DNA of 8,215 nt from positions 1 through 8,215 of the forward strand of contig CAMLJW010000226.1 of the NCBI GenBank assembly GCA_946480485.1. The letters run 5' to 3'. The position numbers and the translations under genes are program-made. Within the stretch, counting starts at the first letter, position 1. The number at the start of each line of letters is the position of its first letter. Positions 1 to 4,599 of this stretch are shown piece after piece. The stretch comes from an uncultured Streptomyces sp. (GTDB taxonomy: Bacteria > Actinomycetota > Actinomycetes > Streptomycetales > Streptomycetaceae). The notes under the pieces were generated by a model. That model saw only the letters and a list, made by a program, of their open reading frames with translations, searched no databases and was not told where the DNA came from.

Positions 1-29
1 CAGACCGGGCAACCCCGCCCCCTCGGCGC

Positions 30-1394
30 TCAGCCTCCGATAATCGTCAGTGCCTCGTCGCGGATCTTGGCCATCGTTGCCTCGTCGCGCGCCTCCGCGT
101 TCAGACGGAGGAGAGGCTCCGTGTTCGAGGGGCGGACGTTGAACCACCAGTCGGCTGAGGTGACCGTCAGGCCGTCGAGTTCGTCGAGGGTGACGCCCTC
201 GCGGCCCTCGTACGCGGCCTTGAGCGCGGCGAGGCGGCCTGCCTGGTCGTCGACCGTGGAGTTGATCTCGCCGGAACCCGCGTAGCGGTCGTACCGGGCG
301 ACCAGGCCCGACAACGGGCCCTCCTGGCCGCCGAGGGCCGCCAGCACGTGGAGGGCGGCGAGCATACCCGTGTCGGCGTTCCAGAAGTCGGCGAAGTAGT
401 AGTGCGCCGAGTGCTCGCCGCCGAAGATCGCGCCGGAGCTGGCCATCTCGGCCTTGATGAAGGAGTGGCCCACGCGCGTGCGTACCGGGGTGCCGCCGTT
501 CTCCCGGACGACCTCCGGCACCGACCACGACGTGATCAGGTTGTGGATGACCGTGCCCTTGCCGCCGTGCCTGACCAGCTCGCGCGAGGCCACCAGTGCG
601 GTGATCGCGGACGGTGAGATCGGGGCGCCGTGCTCGTCGACCACGAAGCAGCGGTCGGCGTCGCCGTCGAAGGCGATGCCGAGGTCGGCGCCCTCTTCGC
701 GGACGCGCTTCTGCAGGTCGACGATGTTCTTCGGGTCGAGCGGATTGGCCTCGTGGTGGGGGAACGTGCCGTCCAGCTCGAAGTACATCGGGACGAGGTC
801 GAGGGGCAGCCCCGCGAACACGGTCGGCACGGTGTGTCCGCCCATGCCGTTGCCCGCGTCGACGACGACCTTCAGGGGTCGGATGGAGGTCAGGTCGACG
901 AGACCGCGGAGGTGTGCCGCGTAGTCCTCCAGGGTGTCCCGCCGGCTGATGGTTCCCGGGGTGGCCGCCGGCTCAGGGGCACCCGAGTCCGCCCACGACT
1001 CGACGAGTTCGCGGATCTCGGCGAGACCGGTGTCCTGGCCGACCGGGGCCGCGCCCGCCCGGCACATCTTGATGCCGTTGTACTGCGCGGGGTTGTGCGA
1101 GGCCGTGAACATCGCACCGGGCAGGTCCAGCGCCCCCGACGCGTAGTACAGCTGGTCCGTGGAGCACAGCCCGATCTCGGTCACGTCGACGCCGCGCGCC
1201 GCCGCTCCGCGCGCGAAGGCACGTGACAGACCCGGCGACGAGGGCCGCATGTCGTGCCCGATCACGATCGCGTTCCCTCCCGTCATCTGTGCGAAGGCCG
1301 CCCCGAACAGCTCGGCCAGCGCCTCGTCCCACTGGTCCGGGACCACCCCGCGTACGTCGTACGCCTTCACGATCTGCGACAGATCAGCAGCCAC
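30..1394 (-). CDS. manB: Phosphomannomutase (phosphohexomutase superfamily)
   Basis: Interconverts mannose-6-phosphate and mannose-1-phosphate in the cytoplasm, feeding GDP-mannose for protein and wall mannosylation. The 454-residue product has the superfamily's usual length and all four signature loops: catalytic phosphoserine loop TASHNP (97-102, Ser99), metal loop DGDADR (243-248), sugar-specificity loop GGEHS (325-329) and phosphate-binding loop RPSNTEP (421-427). The N-terminus IVKAYDVRG is typical of bacterial PMM/PGM enzymes. I chose the GTG at 1394 because AGGAGGG lies 6 nt upstream and homology starts at once. An in-frame ATG at 1418 and GTG at 1451 would only add a Gly/Pro-rich extension, and the binding site would then sit inside the coding region. 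The stop is TGA at 30-32; nothing is recognisable in the 29 bases beyond it. Some family members also accept glucose phosphates (PMM/PGM), so substrate specificity is inferred. The upstream same-strand neighbour is DUF3499. Confidence 0.95.
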   Translation of the reverse strand: MAADLSQIVKAYDVRGVVPDQWDEALAELFGAAFAQMTGGNAIVIGHDMRPSSPGLSRAFARGAAARGVDVTEIGLCSTDQLYYASGALDLPGAMFTASHNPAQYNGIKMCRAGAAPVGQDTGLAEIRELVESWADSGAPEPAATPGTISRRDTLEDYAAHLRGLVDLTSIRPLKVVVDAGNGMGGHTVPTVFAGLPLDLVPMYFELDGTFPHHEANPLDPKNIVDLQKRVREEGADLGIAFDGDADRCFVVDEHGAPISPSAITALVASRELVRHGGKGTVIHNLITSWSVPEVVRENGGTPVRTRVGHSFIKAEMASSGAIFGGEHSAHYYFADFWNADTGMLAALHVLAALGGQEGPLSGLVARYDRYAGSGEINSTVDDQAGRLAALKAAYEGREGVTLDELDGLTVTSADWWFNVRPSNTEPLLRLNAEARDEATMAKIRDEALTIIGG

Positions 1395-1400
1395 GGCCAA

Positions 1401-1407
1401 CCCTCCT
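1401..1407 (-). promoter_or_regulatory. Ribosome binding site deciding the manB start
   Basis: The minus strand reads AGGAGGG, a near-perfect match to the anti-Shine-Dalgarno sequence, with 6 nt before the GTG at 1394. This is the main reason to prefer that start over the in-frame ATG at 1418 and GTG at 1451. Confidence 0.85.
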
Positions 1408-1428
1408 GGATTCCTCATCGGTGTCCCC

Positions 1429-1434
1429 AAACTA
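1429..1434 (-). promoter_or_regulatory. Candidate -10 element for manB
   Basis: The minus strand carries TAGTTT, which fits the TANNNT -10 pattern of the main streptomycete vegetative sigma factor. It would place transcription start near A1422, giving a leader of about 28 nt that contains the AGGAGGG site. No good -35 hexamer is present at 17-18 nt spacing (around 1452-1458 it reads GGCTCA-like), so the call rests on one hexamer plus favourable geometry. Confidence 0.3.
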
Positions 1435-1480
1435 CCTGCCCGGACCGACACTGAGCCGGGGGGTGCCCGAGAGATCGCCT

Positions 1481-1499
1481 AGTTCGAGGGCGGCGAACT
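1481..1499. repeat. Short inverted repeat in the manB upstream gap
   Basis: AGTTCG (1481-1486) and CGAACT (1494-1499) form a perfect 6-bp inverted repeat with a 7-bp spacer, about 45 bp upstream of the candidate manB -10 element. It could be an operator or a small RNA hairpin; nothing else supports either role. The same 271-bp gap (1395-1665) also holds a minor palindrome, CCTCC-TAC-GGAGG, at 1621-1633, about 30 bp past the DUF3499 stop. I see no gene in the gap. Confidence 0.35.
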
Positions 1500-1665
1500 G
1501 TGCGCCGGCGAAGGCTGTCCCGCACGCCGTCGCGGGCACTCAGGTCTCACGCAGGCCGCGCCGCCCCTCCTCCAGGCCGGCGCATACGAGCGGCACCACA
1601 AGGGCGAGCAGCGGTCTGGCCCTCCTACGGAGGCAACGGAGAAGTCCCGGTCGGGGAAAGGTGGT

Positions 1666-2109
1666 TCAGGAGTCGGGCGAGCGCAGTACCCGCAGGTGGC
1701 CGCGGCGCGCGACCTCCATCGGGTCCGCCGCGCGCGCCCCGCCGCCGACCTGGGCCGCACGCTCCTGGGGGCGGGCCGCCTCGCGCACCGCGTTGGCGAG
1801 CGCTTCCAGGTCGTCGCCGCTGGGGCGGGAGGGACCGGAAGCGTCGGCGAGCCGGACGACCTCCCAGCCGCGAGGGGCGGTGAGGCGCTCGGAGTGCTCG
1901 GCGCACAGGTCGTAGCAGTGGGGTTCGGCGTAGGTGGCGAGTGGGCCGAGGACCGCGGTCGAGTCGGCGTAGACGTACGTCAGCGTCGCAACGGCAGGAC
2001 GGCCGCAAGCGGTGCGCGAACAGCGACGTACAGGGCTCACGACGTTGGACGGTACCGCACTCTTGAGCGGGCCGCGACGACTCTCCTCCAGGTCACTCCA
2101 CCATGTCAT
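1666..2109 (-). CDS. DUF3499 family protein, probable metal-binding
   Basis: Small soluble actinobacterial protein of unknown function, up to 147 residues. The conserved core runs from about residue 24 and contains CSRTAC (Cys30, Cys35), then a YVYADSTAVLG segment and HCYDLCAEH (His64, Cys65, Cys69, His72). The spacing suggests a zinc-ribbon-like site, which is inference. The C-terminal half is Ala/Arg-rich and probably helical or disordered, ending RRGHLRVLRSPDS. The start is uncertain. I give the longest frame, ATG at 2109, whose ribosome binding site is weak. CTG at 2091 has GGTGGAG 4 nt upstream. GTG at 2040, just before the core (VSPVRRCS), has no visible Shine-Dalgarno, although a strong GGAGGAGAG lies at 2089-2081. 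The gene precedes manB on the same strand (271-bp gap) and diverges from the zincin gene. From memory this neighbourhood is shared with mycobacteria. No enzymatic role can be assigned. Confidence 0.85.
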   Translation of the reverse strand: MTWWSDLEESRRGPLKSAVPSNVVSPVRRCSRTACGRPAVATLTYVYADSTAVLGPLATYAEPHCYDLCAEHSERLTAPRGWEVVRLADASGPSRPSGDDLEALANAVREAARPQERAAQVGGGARAADPMEVARRGHLRVLRSPDS

Positions 2110-2189
2110 GCGGTGGGACCGACCACCGGGAGCTCGGGCGCTTCCTAACTGACCTGCGAGTACGACCTTGGTCGAGATACCGGACCGTC

Positions 2190-2224
2190 TTGGTTCCGAT
2201 CACTATCGATACAAATCCAGTCAA
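2190..2224. promoter_or_regulatory. AT-rich promoter-like island between divergent genes
   Basis: This stretch is the most AT-rich in the window. The minus strand has TTGACT (2224-2219), a good -35-like hexamer, but the nearest -10-like sequences (GATAGT at 2207, TAGTGA at 2205) are only 11-13 nt away, too close for a standard vegetative promoter. The minus strand also has GGAACC (2197-2192), resembling the -35 of ECF-type sigma factors, followed about 15 nt later by TCTCGAC (2177-2171). The plus strand has TTGGTT (2190-2195) and TACAAA (2210-2215), 14 nt apart. A regulatory role is likely from position and composition, but no single promoter can be picked. Confidence 0.35.
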
Positions 2225-2316
2225 CTGCCGCGCACTCGACGCTCCTGGGAGGATACGGAAACGAGCCCAAGCTCGGCTGAAATGGTCATCAAGCGACATG
2301 CCAGGCGACTGCCGCA

Positions 2317-2354
2317 GGCCGCCCCGGACATCTTGGGGACCCGGCGGGGCGGTC
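2317..2354. repeat. Strong GC-rich hairpin
   Basis: CCGCCCCG (2319-2326) and CGGGGCGG (2345-2352) are perfectly complementary. One G-U wobble and a further G-C pair outside make a stem of about 10 bp around an 18-nt loop. No T-run follows on either strand, so it is not a canonical terminator. It lies about 200 bp upstream of both flanking starts and could sit in a long leader or be purely structural. Confidence 0.4.
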
Positions 2355-2411
2355 CTCCGCCGCGCCGTCGGGCGGCCCCTGTGCTGACCAGGCCGGCGGC
2401 CTCTGCGGACG

Positions 2412-2444
2412 GGTCGGCCGCCCCTGAGGCCCCGGTCGGCCGCC
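2412..2444. repeat. Short direct repeats GGTCGGCCGCC
   Basis: The 11-mer GGTCGGCCGCC occurs at 2412-2422 and 2434-2444 (22-bp period). A related copy, GTCGGGCGGCCCCTG, lies near 2367. The first copy also contains GGCCGCC (2416-2422), complementary to GGCGGCC at 2395-2401. In DNA this GC-rich such repeats arise easily by chance, so a binding-site function is only a possibility. Confidence 0.3.
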
Positions 2445-2535
2445 TGTTGTCACCATCCGTGGCGCTGGCCGGAAAGCCATGCGGACACTGATCGGTCCGC
2501 CGCGTGGAGGCGGGGCAGGCGCACCGCGCGGGGAC

Positions 2536-2550
2536 TACGCTTCGTCAGTG
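2536..2550 (+). promoter_or_regulatory. Candidate -10 element for a leaderless zincin mRNA
   Basis: TACGCT (2536-2541) fits the TANNNT -10 pattern. It ends 6 nt before GTG at 2548, which is directly followed by in-frame ATG at 2551. No Shine-Dalgarno sequence lies within the usual distance of either codon; the nearest purine-rich stretch, GCGGGGA at 2527-2533, is 17 nt from the ATG. The arrangement is what a leaderless transcript starting at or next to the initiation codon would show, a common class in Streptomyces. No clear -35 hexamer is visible. Confidence 0.4.
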
Positions 2551-3021
2551 ATGGACAGCCCCGTGCCCCCCGTACCCCCCGTGCCGCCCCGTGCCGCCGA
2601 CCCCAAGCCCCGTCGCCGTGACCGCCACGGCCGGGGGATGCGCGGCCCCGTCGCGCCACCCCAGGTGCCGCTTTCGGCGAGCCGTGCCCTGGTGTTCGCG
2701 GATCTGGTGCAGGACTCCGTGGAACGGCTCGAGCGGCGCTGGCCGCAGCTCGCCGACATCGAGTTCGTGGTGCTGGAGGTGCCGCGCCTTGATCCGGCGC
2801 GGGGCGCGGGCCGCGGCGACGAGGCGGTACCCCTGGGCGGCACGATCGCGGCGCGTGAGGGCCATCCCGCCCGGGTGGTCGTCTACCGCCGCCCGGTCGA
2901 GATCCGCAGCAAGGGACACGACGAGCGGGCGGCCCTGGTCCACGAGGTCGTGGTGGAGCAGGTGGCCGAGCTGCTGGGCCTGACCCCGGAGACCGTGGAC
3001 CCCCGATACGGCGAGGACTGA
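2551..3021 (+). CDS. Zincin-like metallopeptidase family protein with degenerate HExxH
   Basis: Small cytoplasmic protein, 156 residues from ATG 2551 (GTG 2548 would add one residue). The N-terminus is basic and proline-rich, with three VPP units (residues 5-13) and an Arg-rich patch (20-29). The conserved domain starts near MRGPVAPP (30-37) and continues through VFADLVQDSVERLERRW (48-64) to the helix LVHEVVVEQVAELLG (129-143). This matches my recollection of actinobacterial 'metallopeptidase family' proteins related to the zincin_1/DUF1025 group. The helix keeps His131-Glu132, but the expected second metal His (HExxH) is Val135, followed by Glu-Gln, so proteolysis is doubtful. From memory, mycobacterial Rv3259 has the same HE-x4-Q pattern, so the loss would be family-wide rather than a local mutation. 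The gene is divergent from DUF3499 and convergent with DUF5719. It lacks a usable ribosome binding site. Substrate and function are unknown. Confidence 0.85.
   Translation: MDSPVPPVPPVPPRAADPKPRRRDRHGRGMRGPVAPPQVPLSASRALVFADLVQDSVERLERRWPQLADIEFVVLEVPRLDPARGAGRGDEAVPLGGTIAAREGHPARVVVYRRPVEIRSKGHDERAALVHEVVVEQVAELLGLTPETVDPRYGED
2563..2589 (+). repeat. Tandem 9-bp repeat encoding VPP x3
   Basis: Three consecutive 9-bp units (GTGCCCCCC, GTACCCCCC, GTGCCGCCC) encode Val-Pro-Pro three times just after the zincin start. The C6 tracts could favour slippage, and copy number may vary between strains. Prolyl pairs this close to the start may also slow early elongation; both are inferences. Confidence 0.6.
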
Positions 3022-3043
3022 TTCACCAGGAGGGTCGCACCAC

Positions 3044-3078
3044 GGCGGAAAGGCTCCCGCCCGTGCAGGCCCGGGCAC
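3044..3078. terminator. Possible hairpins between convergent genes
   Basis: The 61-bp gap between the stops of the zincin and DUF5719 genes holds two small hairpins. The first is GGCGG (3044-3048) with CCGCC (3057-3061). The second is GCCCG (3059-3063) with CGGGC (3072-3076), or alternatively GTGC (3063-3066) with GCAC (3075-3078). Their arms overlap, so they would compete. Neither has a T-run. Position favours a bidirectional terminator, but the structure is weak. Confidence 0.25.
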
Positions 3079-3082
3079 AGCC

Positions 3083-4588
3083 CTACTTCTGCAGCACCGA
3101 CAGGTCCTGCTCCGCCTCCGGCACCGCCACCCTCCCCCGGTCGTCCGGCAGCGTCTGGACCGTGACCATCGGTAGACCCCCGTCGGAGATCTCGAGCGTG
3201 CGCGCGGCATAGACGGGGCCCCCGGAGACCGGCTCGACGGTGAGGGCGTACGTGCCCTCGAGGCCGTTGGGGACGGGCGGCTCGATGTCCTGGGTGGTGC
3301 CGCCCTTGATCTTGTACGTCTTGGTCACGGCCGTACCGCCCTCGCTGCCCGCGGAGGCCGTGACCTTGACCTCGGCGGAGCGGCCGGGCGCGACCAGGGA
3401 GAGCGTGGAGCCCTGGGAGCGGTTGCCGACGGCCGTCGCGCGGTTGCCCACGGGTCTGGTGGCCGGGACGAAAGCCGTCTCCTGCTTGTCGCCCTTGCCC
3501 CGCACGACCCGCACAGCGGCCACGACCGGCACGGCCTTCTCCGTCGGCGTCAGCACCAGGGAGCCCGCCTCGCCGCGCGTGACGTCGCCGAGGTCGACGG
3601 CCGCGGTCATGCCGGCCTTCACATGCAGCGCCTCACCCCCGACGGGCGTGATCAGACCGGACGGCGAAGCGAGCCGCACCTTCAGGTCGGCGTCGATGTC
3701 GCCGGGCGCGAAGGCGACCAGGCGCACGGACCTGGCGTCCTTCGGGATGCCCGGCAGGACGAGGCTGCCCGCCGGATCGGTGGAGGCGGCCAGCCAGTCG
3801 CCGCCGAGCTTGTCGTCGAGGGCCTGGACCGCGGCGGCGACCCGGCCGCTGCGGACGGTCACGCGCACGGTGAGGTTGGTCTGCGGCTCCTCCAGGAGCG
3901 TGGACAGCAGCACCGGCTCGGTCGAGTGCGGCTGGATCTGAATGCCCTCCCCGACCGTCGACTTGAGGGCGCCGCCCTTGCCGTACAGCTCGATGTCGAC
4001 GACGGCGGCGGAGTCGTCGGGGTTGGTGAGGTGCACGTAGTCGCTGCGGTCCTCGGCGGTGCTGGCGCCCGGGAACCAGAACTCGGTGTCCGGAGCGGTG
4101 CAGTTGGTGCCGAGCAGACCTCGGCCGGTGCCGGCCGAGACCTCGGTGGTCTGCTGGACGGTCCAGCCCGGCGCGAAGCTGCCCTCTGCGGTGCCGATGA
4201 GCGCGGGCGAGTCGGCGCCCGAGGTCTCGACGGTGACGGGCTTGCCCGGCTCCCTGGGCGTCGGGAGGGGCTTCTTGTCGCCCTTCTCGGATGCGCCGTC
4301 GGCCTGCTGGGACGCGCCGTCGGCCGGTTCCTCACCCGCCGCGGCGAGTGCCACGTGGCCGCTCTTCTCCGCGCCCTTCGTGACGGGAGTGAAGGACGTG
4401 TACGCGGTCTCGGCGAGGTCCGAGGTGCTGGGAGCCGGGCAGAGCAGGCTGGTGCGCTCCACGGGCGTCTGGGCCGCCGTCTTCGCCGTGTCCGCGCCGG
4501 AGGCGTCCGGCGTGGTGAGAGAGGCGAATCCGGTGATGACGGCGAGCGCGGCCACGCCGGTGATCAGGGACACGGTGGTGCGGTTCAC
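3083..4588 (-). CDS. DUF5719 family secreted or membrane-anchored protein
   Basis: A 501-residue protein of unknown function. Met-Asn-Arg is followed by a hydrophobic segment (about 6-24), giving an uncleaved signal anchor or a signal peptide; there is no lipobox Cys. A low-complexity Ala/Glu/Lys/Pro linker (about 70-118) follows. The rest (about 120-490) is Val/Thr/Gly-rich and looks like a series of extracellular beta-sandwich domains, with motifs such as VHLTNPDDSAAVVDIELYG. The only cysteines are Cys50 (LLCPAP) and Cys163 (GTNCTAP), a likely disulfide pair outside the cell. Start GTG 4588 overlaps the upstream stop as GTGA and has GGGAG 6 nt upstream, inside the glycosyltransferase gene, implying translational coupling. 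I assign DUF5719 from recollection of this protein paired with a large glycosyltransferase in Streptomyces. A role as its extracytoplasmic partner is inference. The stop is TAG at 3083. Confidence 0.85.
   Translation of the reverse strand: MNRTTVSLITGVAALAVITGFASLTTPDASGADTAKTAAQTPVERTSLLCPAPSTSDLAETAYTSFTPVTKGAEKSGHVALAAAGEEPADGASQQADGASEKGDKKPLPTPREPGKPVTVETSGADSPALIGTAEGSFAPGWTVQQTTEVSAGTGRGLLGTNCTAPDTEFWFPGASTAEDRSDYVHLTNPDDSAAVVDIELYGKGGALKSTVGEGIQIQPHSTEPVLLSTLLEEPQTNLTVRVTVRSGRVAAAVQALDDKLGGDWLAASTDPAGSLVLPGIPKDARSVRLVAFAPGDIDADLKVRLASPSGLITPVGGEALHVKAGMTAAVDLGDVTRGEAGSLVLTPTEKAVPVVAAVRVVRGKGDKQETAFVPATRPVGNRATAVGNRSQGSTLSLVAPGRSAEVKVTASAGSEGGTAVTKTYKIKGGTTQDIEPPVPNGLEGTYALTVEPVSGGPVYAARTLEISDGGLPMVTVQTLPDDRGRVAVPEAEQDLSVLQK
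4290..4325 (-). repeat. Internal 21-bp duplication in the DUF5719 linker
   Basis: A 15-bp motif occurs at 4290-4304 and 4311-4325, differing at one base (GATGCGCCGTCGGCC and GACGCGCCGTCGGCC on the plus strand). The 21-bp period keeps the frame and produces ADGASQQ-ADGASEK in the disordered linker. It looks like a recent duplication in a segment tolerant of length change. Confidence 0.6.
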
Positions 4589-4599
4589 TGCTGGCTCCC
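4585..4599 (-). promoter_or_regulatory. GTGA stop/start overlap with RBS for DUF5719
   Basis: On the minus strand GGGAG (4599-4595) lies 6 nt before GTG (4588-4586), and the glycosyltransferase stop TGA (4587-4585) overlaps that GTG. A four-base overlap with the binding site inside the upstream gene indicates one transcript and translational coupling. Confidence 0.85.

Larger units (their letters stand above)
2110..2547. other. Divergent intergenic region, no gene seen
   Basis: About 440 bp separate the divergently read DUF3499 and zincin genes. The open frames here on either strand look like chance high-GC frames: Arg/Pro/Gly-rich, no recognisable domain, no convincing ribosome binding site. 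The left half (2141-2290) has noticeably more A/T than the rest of the window and probably contains the DUF3499 promoter. The right half (2310-2480) is extremely GC-rich, with hairpins and short direct repeats. An in-frame ATG at 2479 could extend the zincin protein by 24 residues, but that extension is not conserved-looking. Confidence 0.6.

Noticed and set aside
973..1332. Open frame inside manB on the minus strand, and several plus-strand frames over 67-1482
   Set aside because: They are shadow frames of a clearly real phosphomannomutase gene. Products are Arg/Ala/Gly-rich with no domain, and no ribosome binding site precedes them.
1625..2008. Minus-strand 127-residue frame overlapping DUF3499
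   Set aside because: Very Arg/Pro-rich, typical of an off-frame translation of high-GC DNA. The overlapping DUF3499 frame has coherent conserved motifs.
2168..2491. 107-residue plus-strand frame in the divergent gap
   Set aside because: It runs through the AT-rich island and GC hairpin with no codon bias, no ribosome binding site and no recognisable sequence.
2479..2550. Upstream ATG extending the zincin protein by 24 residues
   Set aside because: No ribosome binding site. The extension is low-complexity Gly/Arg, and the leaderless geometry supports GTG 2548 or ATG 2551.
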